A model generated the notes under the pieces. That model ran no database searches. It worked only from the letters and a program-made list of their open reading frames with translations, and had not been told where the DNA came from. A stretch of DNA of 64,000 nt. It comes from Methylobacterium sp. NMS14P. Its GTDB lineage: Bacteria > Pseudomonadota > Alphaproteobacteria > Rhizobiales > Beijerinckiaceae. Below, piece after piece: positions 25,183 through 34,321 of the stretch (position 1 is its first letter; the number at the start of each line of letters is the position of its first letter). The translations under genes were made by a program, and so were the position numbers. The DNA lies in assembly GCF_028583545.1 (NCBI RefSeq), contig NZ_CP087106.1, positions 496,001 to 560,000 of the forward strand. The letters run 5' to 3'.

Positions 25183-26091
25183 TCAGTAGGCGTCCGGATC
25201 CGGGCTGTCGCTGGGCTGCGCGAAGACTCTCTTCAGCGCCGCGCCCATTGGGAAGTCTAGGTTGATGCCATGCGGCGGGATCGGCTTGGTGAACCATCTG
25301 TCGTAGAGCTCGGCGATCCGCGGCCCCTTAAAGATCGAGGCCAGCGTCTCGTCGACGAGCGCCTTGAAGACGGGATCGCCCTTGCGCATCATGATCGCGT
25401 AGGGCTCAGGCTTAGCGAAGGCCTCAGAGGAGATCGTGTAGGCGCCGGGCTCCTTCGACCCGGCCACGAAGCTCGCAAGCAGGATGTCGTCCATCACGAA
25501 CGCGTCGGCGCGCCCGCTCTCGACCATCAGGAAGGCTTCCGCGTGCTCCTTGGCGGTCAGGATCGTCATGTTGAGGCCCTGCTTGGCGTTGACCTCCACG
25601 AGCTGCTTAAAATTCGATGAGCCGGCCGTGGAAACGACGGTGCGCCCGCGCAGGTCCGCTATACGGCGGAGGTTCTTCGTGTTCTTCGACACGAAGCGAG
25701 ACGCGGTCAGGAAAATTGTGTCGCTAAATCCCAAGACCTTCTGCCGCTCCGCGTTATTCGTGTTGGCGCTGCAGTGAAGATCGATTGTCCCGTTGGATAG
25801 GAGCGCGATCCGCGCCGCCGAGGCGATGGGGACCAGCTTGGTCTCAATCATGCTATCATTCAGGCGCGTCTTCACGGCCTCGGCGACGAACAGGCAAAGA
25901 TCTACCGCGTAGCCTACCGTCTGGTTCGAACGGTCGATGTAGGAGAAGGGGATCGAAGAATCGCCGACGCCGATCGTGATCGCCCTGCGGTCCTTGATCT
26001 GCTTCAGAGTGCCGGCCAGGCCATCGGCGCTTGCCGGCGTGAAAGGCGTCAGAACGAGAACGGCAAGGGTCAGGGCGGGAAGCAGGCGCAT
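25183..26091 (-). CDS. Polar amino acid-type ABC substrate-binding protein (copy 2)
   Basis: 302 aa from ATG 26091 at a signal peptide (MRLLPALTLAVLVLTPFTPASA). Family 3 solute-binding protein, co-linear with the one at 12787-13695: SSIPFSYIDRSNQTVGYAVDLC, LLSNGTIDLHCSANTNNAERQ, TVVSTAGSSNFKQLVEVNAKQG, GRADAFVMDDILLASF, and the shared tail SDSPDPDAY. Codons are more GC-rich than in the first copy. No permease is adjacent. Confidence 0.92.
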   Translation of the reverse strand: MRLLPALTLAVLVLTPFTPASADGLAGTLKQIKDRRAITIGVGDSSIPFSYIDRSNQTVGYAVDLCLFVAEAVKTRLNDSMIETKLVPIASAARIALLSNGTIDLHCSANTNNAERQKVLGFSDTIFLTASRFVSKNTKNLRRIADLRGRTVVSTAGSSNFKQLVEVNAKQGLNMTILTAKEHAEAFLMVESGRADAFVMDDILLASFVAGSKEPGAYTISSEAFAKPEPYAIMMRKGDPVFKALVDETLASIFKGPRIAELYDRWFTKPIPPHGINLDFPMGAALKRVFAQPSDSPDPDAY

Positions 26092-26689
26092 GTGTGATCC
26101 TCCTGTGCGGCGATGGCCGGCACAGCACCGCGCTGTTGCCGGGGACCACTGGCGGTCATTTCGCTCCGTGTTTTTATTCCGCGTATGATTGTTGCGTCTG
26201 TGCGAGGAAGGGACCCCGATCGAGCCTCGTTCACGCAAATCTGTTGCGATTAATGCGCCAAAAGATGGGACATTCCTCGTTTGAGCTGGACAGCTTCAAT
26301 TTGGCGCCTTTGAGAATCCTCCAGCGGCTCTGCACGATCTGCCTGAGCTGGGATTCACGAATAATCGACCGTTTTCCCGACAAACACTCGCCATGCATGC
26401 TGCGGCCGCCGAGCCGCTGAATTCAGTCAGAAAACCGCGTGAGACATTTTAACGTCGAAACCACGTGTCCGGCGGCAGCTGGCGGCGAGAGCGCTGCGAT
26501 GTCCAGTTCAGCGCATCGCGCAACTGAACACGGCCGGACCGCTTTCGGCCAGGTTCGGCCATTCGAGGCCGTCCGGATTGCCAGATAGCGGCCCCTTCCG
26601 AGGCCCGCTGAGGAGTCGTGAGCAGCGGGAGTTGCCATCAAGCTCTCTCAAGGGCGGCTCGTCTTGGCGTTGTTTTGCAGGAGGCGCAA
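26092..26689. other. Intergenic stretch between catabolic cluster and recombinase
   Basis: About 600 bases. The first part must hold the promoter of the binding-protein gene. The rest has only short, unconvincing open frames. I see no RNA gene. Confidence 0.5.
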
Positions 26690-26719
26690 AACATCATAAA
26701 ATCTATATTTTATGATGTT
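26690..26719. repeat. Perfect 13-4-13 dyad upstream of the recombinase, copy B
   Basis: Arms AACATCATAAAAT and ATTTTATGATGTT are exact inverse complements around CTAT. A half-site AACATCAT follows at 26781-26788, 62 bases beyond the dyad end. The same layout occurs at 11225-11254 and 11316. It may be a recombination core site or an operator; no T-run, so not an intrinsic terminator. Confidence 0.7.
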
Positions 26720-26824
26720 CTGCGCTAAGTCGTTGATCTACCTGCGATCTACTTTGCACTCGCCCTGACGCGCCTCTGGCAACATCATTCTTTGCTGCGA
26801 AGGCGCACAAAGTGTGAGGTTACG

Positions 26825-27394
26825 ATGAAGCAGGCGCGCGTACCCACGGAGGGAGAGTTCAAGCGGCTGGTGGCGGTGGTAGGGCAGGGGAGGCATGGCC
26901 TTCGGAATCGAGCTGCGCTGATGCTCAGCTACCTGGCGGGCCTACGAGTAGGAGAGATCGCATCGCTTCGTTGGGGCGATCTCCTCGACGGCGACGGGAG
27001 GGTTCGTGAGCAGCTCCGGTTGAGCGCCGCCGTCACCAAGGGTGGTCACGCACGGGTGGTGTTCATGAACGCTCGTCTGCGCCGTGAGATCGAGCAATTC
27101 CGGTCCAGCTTGCCCAAGTCACCCAGCCCATTACAGCCGGTCCTGGTTACCCAGAAGCTCACAGCGTTCAGCGCGAACAGCCTCTGCCAGCTCATGCGCA
27201 GCTGGTACGATCAGGCCGGTCTGGATGGCGGCTCAAGCCACAGCGGCCGGAGATGGTTCATCACGCGCCTGGCTCATGCCGGCATCTCGCCCAAGGCTAT
27301 CATGATGCTCGCGGGTCACCGCCATCTCTCGACCACGCAGCGCTACATCGACGTCAACGACGAGATGATGCGCGCCGCCGTAGAGGTGCTCTGA
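26825..27394 (+). CDS. Small tyrosine recombinase (phage integrase catalytic domain)
   Basis: 189 aa from ATG 26825. All catalytic residues are present: Arg in LAGLRVGEIASLRW, Lys in AVTKGGHARVV, HxxR in SSHSGRRWF, the His in LAGHRHLSTTQRYI and the Tyr nucleophile at the end of that motif. It lacks a separate core-binding domain, like XerC/D-related minimal integrases on plasmids. A dead 5' relative lies at 11.3 kb and a dead 3' relative at 34.1 kb, all in the same orientation. Confidence 0.88.
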   Translation: MKQARVPTEGEFKRLVAVVGQGRHGLRNRAALMLSYLAGLRVGEIASLRWGDLLDGDGRVREQLRLSAAVTKGGHARVVFMNARLRREIEQFRSSLPKSPSPLQPVLVTQKLTAFSANSLCQLMRSWYDQAGLDGGSSHSGRRWFITRLAHAGISPKAIMMLAGHRHLSTTQRYIDVNDEMMRAAVEVL

Positions 27395-27541
27395 CCGAGC
27401 GTTTAAGCGTCAAGGCTTCACGACTTTTCAATTGAGCGGCGCCACGATCGCTTTGTCCGATTCTCCCGCTGTTCCGTGGGAGAAGCTGTTTCCGACGCCG
27501 GCGAAGCTCATTCGACCGTAGAGCGGTAGGACAAAAGTAAC

Positions 27542-27805
27542 ATGGTGCTAAGTATGAATAATGAAGCCGACACATGTGAGCTATGGGCGAACAAGACATG
27601 GACGCAGGTCGACGTAGCAAGCGTGCTTACAAAATATACGGGACGCAAGCTGCGCTGTCGGGAATGTCACGGGGCGGTGCGCGCCCATAGCGCTGGCAAA
27701 GATGGTATGCGTCCGCATTTCGAGCACCTCATCGGCCATTCTGGATGCTCTCTCGGCCACTACTTCAACGGAACGCAGACGCGCCACCACAAAGCTTTGT
27801 CGTGA
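27542..27805 (+). CDS. Small Cys/His-rich hypothetical protein
   Basis: 87 aa (an in-frame ATG four codons later is also possible). It contains LRCRECHGAVRAHSAG and RPHFEHLIGHSGCSLGHYFNGTQTRHHKAL, that is CxxC followed by His/Cys pairs, which looks like a zinc site. No family recognised with certainty; small proteins of this look occur on mobile elements. It lies between the recombinase and the nuclease gene, 41 bases before the latter. Confidence 0.55.
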   Translation: MVLSMNNEADTCELWANKTWTQVDVASVLTKYTGRKLRCRECHGAVRAHSAGKDGMRPHFEHLIGHSGCSLGHYFNGTQTRHHKALS

Positions 27806-27846
27806 TTGCTTCGCGTACCTCCAGTTAAAGGGTCGAAACGATAACT

Positions 27847-29088
27847 ATGAGCCGGCAGCATAGCGCACCAATTCTAATTTCGCCCGATAATAAGACCGGC
27901 GTTCCGCTCACGGCCTTAGGCCAGCAAGCGGGCGCCGAGGCTGTGAGCGAAGCGGACATCCAGGCACTGGTCCACGCGCATCCATCCTGCCTGCCTATCA
28001 GCGAAATCGATTCAATCTTTGCCAAGCCGGTGGCTATCTGCAGAGAGCTGCAAACGCCTGCAGGTCCAATCGACAACCTGCTGATCACTCCCACTGGTCT
28101 TCCGATTCTCGTAGAGTGCAAACTCTGGCGAAACCCTCAGGGCCGTCGTGAAGTAGTCGGCCAAATCCTCGATTACGCCAAAGAGCTTAGCCGTTGGTCG
28201 TCGTCGGATCTACAGCGTGAAGTATCTCGTTGTTTAAAGTGGAAATTACAGGATGACCCGGTCCTGAGTTTGGTGCGAGATGCCGGGCATGAGGTAAATG
28301 AGATTGAGTTCAACGACAATCTCACGATCAATCTTCGCCGTGGCCGCTTCCTACTGCTAATCGTTGGCGATGGAATCCGAGAAGGTGTTGAAGCAATCGC
28401 TGAGTACCTGCAGGCTCATGCCGGCCTGCATTTTTCGTTGGGCCTTGTTGAACTGCCGATTTTCGTGTTGCCTGATAGGGGGCGGCTCGTCACACCCAGG
28501 GTGCTGGTACGGACGACTAATATCATCCGCAGCATCGTCGCTGTACCCGAAGGCTTCGCTATAGAGGAGCAGGGCGATGTAGATGCCACTGCTGGCAAGG
28601 CTGAGCTTGATGCCGAACGTGCAGCTTTGGGCGATGCTCGTCTTGAGTTCTGGGGTGCGTTTCTAAATCAGCTCAAGTTGGATGACCCGGAGCAGTCCAG
28701 GCCGAACCCCGCCCGGCAAGGCTACATCTCGATTTCAATGCCTGCTCCCAATGGCAGCTCGTGGCTTACCGTCTATCGCGATATGCTAAAGAATGAAGTT
28801 GGTATCTTTTTATCGTCGACGCGCGGCACAGTGGGTGAACGCGCGAGCCAATCTATTGTTGAAGAATGGGATGTTGTCCGCGAAGAGCTCGGCGGCTCTG
28901 CTCGCCTTTCCACAGACCCCTACGGCCGGCCGCGTATTGGTGATAGCGCCTCGTTTGGCGCTTTGGACAATCCCGCCGTCAGGCAGCAGGCATTCGTCTG
29001 GCTCGGAGAACGTTTGAACCGCTTCATCAACATTCTGCGGCCACGAGTGCGCTCTTTCGTAGCCGATGAAATGGCTTCGCAAGCGTAG
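27847..29088 (+). CDS. PD-(D/E)XK-type nuclease, predicted defence protein
   Basis: 413 aa. The N-terminal nuclease core reads PAGPIDNLLIT (Asp76), ILVECKLWRNPQGRREVVGQILDYAKEL (Glu90-Cys-Lys92, then Gln106-x3-Tyr110), the E-x-K plus QxxxY pattern of RecB/Cas4-like nucleases. The C-terminal part (LEFWGAFLNQLKLDD, YISISMPAPNGSSWLTVYRD, and a final helical section) resembles DUF4268-type domains seen in defence-linked proteins. It lies 262 bases before an SF2 helicase gene on the same strand; together they look like a restriction or antiphage pair. The helicase is broken, so the system may be dead. Confidence 0.65.
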   Translation: MSRQHSAPILISPDNKTGVPLTALGQQAGAEAVSEADIQALVHAHPSCLPISEIDSIFAKPVAICRELQTPAGPIDNLLITPTGLPILVECKLWRNPQGRREVVGQILDYAKELSRWSSSDLQREVSRCLKWKLQDDPVLSLVRDAGHEVNEIEFNDNLTINLRRGRFLLLIVGDGIREGVEAIAEYLQAHAGLHFSLGLVELPIFVLPDRGRLVTPRVLVRTTNIIRSIVAVPEGFAIEEQGDVDATAGKAELDAERAALGDARLEFWGAFLNQLKLDDPEQSRPNPARQGYISISMPAPNGSSWLTVYRDMLKNEVGIFLSSTRGTVGERASQSIVEEWDVVREELGGSARLSTDPYGRPRIGDSASFGALDNPAVRQQAFVWLGERLNRFINILRPRVRSFVADEMASQA

Positions 29089-29350
29089 CACGCAAACGTG
29101 CTTCCTACTGGGATGATGACGAGGAGAGGAGCTCTTAGGCTGCCAAGTAGCCGGCTCGCACCCACACCGATGCGTCGGTACCCCCGGCGCACCGTCTGCC
29201 GAGGAAAGGACATACAGCACGCAACGAAGCTAATCCCTATCCAGAGACAACTTTACCTGTGCACCACTCGCCCTGAGGTTATCAAGCGCTGGGAAACAGG
29301 GGTAATCCTGTCGCTCACTGGATACCTCGGCGAGCTCATCTCCTATCGCG

Positions 29351-31432
29351 ATGCCCACACCGCTCGAACTCGAACTGCCCACGCAGCTGGCATTGGACGG
29401 AAGGATACTCAACAATCCGATCCGACAAGCCTCTCGTACCTTCGTCCGCGAGTCCTACGAGGTGTCCGAGGATCGAATCGGATCTGTATCGACGCGCAGC
29501 CTGACCCGTTCGGACGGATCAGTCTGCACGGTAGTGGCGAAGCGAGTAGTAGCCGAAGGCGGCAGGGCCGTTCTCCGGATCGCGAACCTAGCACACTTCT
29601 CTGCCGGCAAGCTGGAGGGCGTCTGGCTCAGCCCGTCTGCTGGCGATCCAAGTATCCTCAACGTCGAAGCAGCTGAGGTGCGATGCCTACAGGTCGTCGA
29701 CAGTTTCCGCGGCGCCTTTACCTTTCGCGAGGAGCGTCGCGAGGGGGAACGAGTCGTCGAGGTCGGACTGCGCCCGCCACAGACGGGTGCGCTTTACGCC
29801 ATCTTGGCGCACTGGAAGGTCTCGAACGCACCCGCCACAGTCGTCATGCCGACCGGAACCGGCAAAACCGAGACGATGCTGGCGGTTTTCGCCTGGGAGC
29901 GCCTCGCGCGTCTGCTCGTTGTCGTGCCCGGAGACGCCCTGCGTAAGCAGGTCGGTGAGAAGTTCCTGACGATGGGCCTGCTGCGCCAGCTCGGCGTCCT
30001 CAACGAGCAGGCGGGGCACCCAGTCGTCGGCATGCTCGAACACATGCCGCGCACGCCTGCCGAGGTGGACGAGGTCTTCCTCCGCTGCAACGTGGTCGTC
30101 ACGACGATGAGCATCGCCGGTCGATGTAGCGAAGCCGTCAAGGGCCGCATGTCGGAGGTTTGCAGCCACCTCTTCATCGACGAAGCCCACCATGTACCGG
30201 CCCGCTCCTGGGACAGCTTTCGATCGCATTTCGCGGGCAAGCCGGTCGTGCAGTTCACCGCGACTCCGTTCCGCCGGGACGGTAAGCACGTCGACGGGCG
30301 TGTTCTGTTCAACTACCCGCTCCGGAAGGCGCAGGCGGAGGGTTACTTCAAGCCCATTGGGTTCCTCGCGATCGACGAGTTCGACCGGGACGAGGGGGAT
30401 CTCACAATCGCCTGTGCCGCCATCGACCGGCTCGATGCCGACATCGGACGAGGCTTTGGGCATCTCGTCATGGCCCGCACCGACGACAAGGCGCGGGCCG
30501 AGTCGGTCCTGCGCATCTACGCCGAGCTTGCCCCGGGTCACCGCCCCGTGCTGCTTCACAGCGGTCTAAAGCGGGGCGAGCAGCGAGAATCTCTGAGGCG
30601 GCTGAGGGCGGGGGAGAGCCGCATCGTCGTATGCGTGGACATGCTGGGGGAAGGATTCGACCTGCCCGAGCTGAAGATCGCGGCCATCCATGATCCGCAC
30701 AAGAGCCTCGCCATCACTCTTCAATTCACTGGGCGCTTCACGCGCTTCCGAGCCAATCTCGGAGACGCGACGATGGTCGCTAACGTTGCCGACACCCGTG
30801 TGGAGGATGCCCTCCGGGAGCTCTACGCGGAGGACGCCGACTGGAACGTCATCCTGCGGGATCTCAGCGAGGGGGCCACGGGTCGGCAAGCCCGGCGCTC
30901 CGAGTTGCTCGAAGGCTTCGGGGAGGTGCCCGAGGTGGTCTCCCTGCGCAATATCTTCCCGAAGATGAGCGCTGTGGTCTACCGCACGGATTGCGCGACG
31001 TGGCGCCCGGGACGCTTCGAGGAAGGCGTCGGCGGCGGGGCGACGATCCACTGGGGACCCGCGGTCAACGAGGGCGCGAAACTCCTTCTCTTCATCACCG
31101 AGGAACACGAAGAAGTGCCTTGGGGTGACGTCCGGCACCTGCGCAATCGGGAATGGCACCTCTACGCCGTTCACTGGGACCAGGAGCGCAACCTCCTCTA
31201 CATCAACAGCTCGAACAACGGTTCTGATCATGAGGCGCTGGCTAAGGCGATTGCGGGCCAGAGCGCTAGCTTGATCAAGGGCGAACGAATTTTCCGCTCC
31301 CTCCACGGGGTCACCCGGTTAATCCTGACGAACCTCGGCCTGAGCCACGTCATCAATCAGAACACGCGCTTCAGTATGCACGTCGGGACCGACATCTCAG
31401 ACGCCCTGCCAGACGCGATCCGACAGAACAAG
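29351..31432 (+). pseudogene. SF2 helicase, 5' part, interrupted by an IS3-family element
   Basis: 694 codons up to the insertion point. Helicase motifs: Walker A PTGTGKTETML (167-177), DEAH (277-280), TATPFRRDG (303-311), VVCVDMLGEGFDLPEL and the arginine motif LQFTGRFTRFR. The first ~140 residues are an N-terminal accessory domain. The frame continues after the IS at 32777; removing the IS and one ACAAG copy restores a single protein of about 1098 aa. In its present state the frame runs into the IS and stops at 31483. Partner of the upstream PD-(D/E)XK gene. Confidence 0.85.
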
Positions 31433-31445
31433 ATGTTGTTGCCCC

Positions 31446-32321
31446 CTAAAGACCGGACAGGGTCTCCTGGGTTGATCGGGTGATGAACTCGCGCGGCGAG
31501 CGGTAGCCGAGCGCGCGATGAGGATGAAGGTCGTTGTAGTGCGCCAGCCAAACGGGGAGCTGGCGCAGCACGCTCTCGGCATCCGGTAGCACCGAGACAC
31601 GCACGTAGTCGCGTTTCAAGGTTCGCACGAACGCTTCGGCCATGCCGTTGCTCTGCGGGCTCTCCAGCGGCGTCGTCTTCGGTATCAAGCCGAGTTCGCG
31701 GGCGAAGCGGCGCGTGTCGCGGGCTACATAGCAACTGCCGTTGTCAGTCAGCCACTCGATCAGGCTCGGTAGCTGGTTGACCGCCCCGAAGCGATGCTCG
31801 ACGGCCGCCACCATCAGGTCGCGGACGTCCTCGCCCGTGATGCCCGCCGTGGTCGCCACGTAGCTCATCGCTTCCCGATCGCAGCAATCGAGCGCGAAGG
31901 CGACCCGCACACGCTCACCGTTCTCTGCCGCGATCTCCAGCCCGTCCGAGCACCAACGCGTGTTGCGCACGGCCACCGCCACCTTGCCCTCGTGGCGGCG
32001 CGTCTCGGCTCCGCCCGCATGTCGCTGCAGCAGGAGGCCGTGCACCTTCATGACCCGGTAGACCCGCTTGGCGTTCGGTGCAGGCCGACCGTCCCGCTCG
32101 GCCTGCCGGCGCAGAAGGGCATGGACGCGCCGATAGCCGTAGGTCGGCAGATCGGCGATGAGCGCCTGGATCGCGCCGAGCAACGCGGCGTCGGGTGCAG
32201 GCGGACGGCCCCGTCGGCCGCTGGGCTTCCAGGCGGGGGAGGCCTGCCTGGACGAGGCGAGGTGCGGGCGCGACACGCTCAAAGCTGCGGCCACAGCGCT
32301 CACCGGCCGTCCCCCGGCCAC
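31446..32321 (-). CDS. IS3-family transposase OrfB
   Basis: 291 aa from the first start in frame; in practice made as an OrfAB fusion. The rve-type DDE core is intact: WCSDGLEIAAENGERVRVAF (first Asp), EWLTDNGSCYVARDTRRFA (second Asp), ESPQSNGMAEAFVRTLKRDYV (Glu), and LAHYNDLHPHRALGYRSPREF at the end. The N-terminal HTH_21-like segment is LIADLPTYGYRRVHALLRRQ. Its stop codon lies inside the terminal repeat. It appears functional, so the insertion may be recent. Confidence 0.9.
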   Translation of the reverse strand: MAGGRPVSAVAAALSVSRPHLASSRQASPAWKPSGRRGRPPAPDAALLGAIQALIADLPTYGYRRVHALLRRQAERDGRPAPNAKRVYRVMKVHGLLLQRHAGGAETRRHEGKVAVAVRNTRWCSDGLEIAAENGERVRVAFALDCCDREAMSYVATTAGITGEDVRDLMVAAVEHRFGAVNQLPSLIEWLTDNGSCYVARDTRRFARELGLIPKTTPLESPQSNGMAEAFVRTLKRDYVRVSVLPDAESVLRQLPVWLAHYNDLHPHRALGYRSPREFITRSTQETLSGL

Positions 32322-32722
32322 GAGGTCACGCGCGAGGGCAACTTTTTGGGGGCGGCGACCCGCTCCATCGCCTCGCGCAGGATCTCGGTCTCGAGCGTCT
32401 TCTTGCCGAGGAGCCGCTGCAGTTCGCGGATCTGCTGCTGGGCAGCCCGCAGCTCGGAGGCTGGCACCACCTCTTCACCGGCACCGGCGGCCGTGAACGC
32501 GCCGCGCTCCATCAGCCGACGCCACGTGAACAGCTGGTTGGCGTTCAGCCCGTGGCGGCGGGCGACGAGCGAGACGGACTGACCGGGCAGATAGGTCTCC
32601 TCGACGAGGCGCACCTTCTCCTGCGTGGTCCAATGCCGACGCCGCTGGACGGAGGTGATCACCTCGATGCGTTCGGCGCGGGGCGGGTCGTTAGAACTCA
32701 CCATACGGTCGGTCATAGGCAC
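32300..32722 (-). CDS. IS3-family transposase OrfA, with -1 frameshift site
   Basis: 140 aa. HTH region RRHWTTQEKVRLVEETYLPG and SVSLVARRHGLNANQLFTWRR, followed by a leucine-zipper-like coiled coil (ASELRAAQQQIRELQRLLGKK). Near the end it reads C-AAA-AAG (minus strand, 32348-32342). A -1 slip there enters exactly the orfB frame, the usual way IS3 elements make OrfAB. Confidence 0.9.
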   Translation of the reverse strand: MPMTDRMVSSNDPPRAERIEVITSVQRRRHWTTQEKVRLVEETYLPGQSVSLVARRHGLNANQLFTWRRLMERGAFTAAGAGEEVVPASELRAAQQQIRELQRLLGKKTLETEILREAMERVAAPKKLPSRVTSWPGDGR

Positions 32723-32776
32723 ACACTTCCATAAGCGTGAGCCCCTGTCCGGTCATTTTGGGGGCTACTTCACAAG

Positions 32777-33991
32777 AAGAAATCAAATCTCTTCGGCAAT
32801 GGGTTCGAGAACGGCGGCCGCGTGACTACAGGCTGCTCCCAAAAGGGGCGGGTCTGGTCCTACCGTATCGCATACGATTTGGCGGAGTGGGTTGAGTGGT
32901 GCCATCAGATTGGGGCCAAGCTCATCAACGACGCGATCTCGACGGAACTGGTCTTCCGCGGGGTCATCCTGCCGCGCCCGTTAACCGAGCGGCCGGACCT
33001 TGTCCCACTGGTAATCGAGTGGCCGGAAGAGTTCCTCTCGCGCAGCGAAGACGTGATTCAAATCGAGATCGACGGGGAGGCGGTGCCACTCTATGAGGCC
33101 AGCCTCGACATCCTAGACTTCACCGAGACCGGCCCGATCCGGTTCCGAGTTACTGCCGGAGCTAAGCTCGCCGACTACCGCGTCCGGTTCCGCGGCGAAA
33201 GCGTCGAATTCGAGCCCGAGGGCGGTTTCGAGGCATTTGTGCTGACTAATCGGCGGCGTCGCACCCTAACCGAATGGTTCCGGCGCGAGACCCCGGTGAT
33301 CCGCTTTGCCAACGGCGCGTCCCTGGAACACAACGAGCTCTACGAACTGCCACGAACCTTGGATCGCCGGCCGTTCGACAGCGACAAGATCGAGCTGATC
33401 GACTGGTCGGGGGTGAACATCCGCAAGGAGTCACAGACGGAAGCAAAACAGGCCAATTCGATACAGAGGCGCGTCATCGACACGGTTCTGGATCCGACAC
33501 ATGATCCTTATTTCGAAATCGTGTTCGATGATGATGGGGCTGGCGAGGCCGCGGACATTGTCTGCGTGCGGGTCATCGGCAACCGCGTTCTTGTGCACCT
33601 CTACCATTGCAAGTTCTCGAAGGAAGCTATGCCAGGCGCCCGAGTCGACGACCTCTATGCGGTTTGTGGGCAAGCCCAGCGCAGCATTCATTGGCGGGGA
33701 GATGTCGAGGCGCTGCTCCGGCATCTGCGTCATCGGGACGAGCTGCGCCGCAAGGCCGCTACCAGGGGCGGAACACCATTCGTCACCCGGTTCGAGCGTG
33801 GAGACGCTAATGCGGTACAGGCGATCCTCCGCAGGCTGTCTCACCTTGTACCCGAGTTCCGCATCTTCGTCGTGCAGCCCGGCCTCTCGCGCGCCCGAGC
33901 GATCACGTCGCAGCTGGAGCTGCTCGCGGTCACCGAGGCGTACCTTCAGGAAACCTTCGGCATACCCATGACGGTGTACGCGAGCCCATAG
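32777..33991 (+). pseudogene. SF2 helicase, 3' part after the IS
   Basis: In frame from 32777 the sequence KKSNLFGNGFENGGRVTTGC joins the helicase upstream of the IS and runs 404 codons to the stop. A GTG at 32822 could start a stand-alone product, but RBS context is poor. The last third contains a second possible nuclease-like core, FDDDGAGEAADIVCVRVIGN then VLVHLYHCKFSKE (Asp, then His-Cys-Lys), and SQLELLAVTEAYLQETFGIPM. The fragment alone would lack the motor domains. Confidence 0.8.
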
Positions 33992-34099
33992 GGGCCGACG
34001 TGGAATGTGGTCGAGCGATGCAGTGTGGTGAGAATCCGAAAAAGATAGAAACGGAGAGTGTCGCCGTCGTTGACTTCCGAGACGTCTTTGCCCGAACTT

Positions 34100-34249
34100 G
34101 ACAGCCATCGGCGCATCACACACCTGGCTTATGACTGTATCACGCCGTAGGCGATCATGATGCTTGTCGGTTTTAGGCATCTTTCGATCACACAGCGCTA
34201 CATCGACGTCAATAATGAGATCATTCGTGTCGCGGTGGAGATGCTCTGA
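34100..34249 (+). pseudogene. 3' remnant of a tyrosine recombinase
   Basis: The last 50 codons of a relative of the 26825 recombinase: SHRRITHLAYDCITP, a TAG stop, then AIMMLVGFRHLSITQRYIDVNNEIIRVAVEML. The catalytic His of the GH motif is replaced (GF) and an internal stop is present, so it is dead. It lies between the broken helicase gene and the retron. Confidence 0.85.
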
Positions 34250-34321
34250 CCGTCAAGTGGCAATAGCATGGCGTATGGTATGTCGACTGTCAGGCGACCT
34301 TAGCAACTGGTCTAGCCTAGA

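Larger units (their letters stand above)
31433..32771 (-). mobile_element. IS3-family insertion sequence
   Basis: About 1.34 kb, bounded by the 5-bp repeat ACAAG at 31428-31432 and 32772-32776, probably the target duplication. Imperfect terminal inverted repeats lie at 31441-31461 and 32744-32765, sharing GCCCCC and GACCGGACAGG on the inward strands. It carries orfA and orfB on the minus strand. Exact tips are uncertain by a few bases because the repeats begin slightly inside. Inserted in the helicase gene. Confidence 0.88.

Noticed and set aside
26690..26719. The 13-4-13 dyad as an intrinsic terminator
   Set aside because: No gene ends just before it on either strand and no T-run follows outside the arms.
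27847..29088. 413-aa nuclease as a Shedu (SduA) protein
   Set aside because: The E-C-K with QxxxY pattern fits a RecB/Cas4-like core better than DUF4263, and Shedu acts without a partner helicase.
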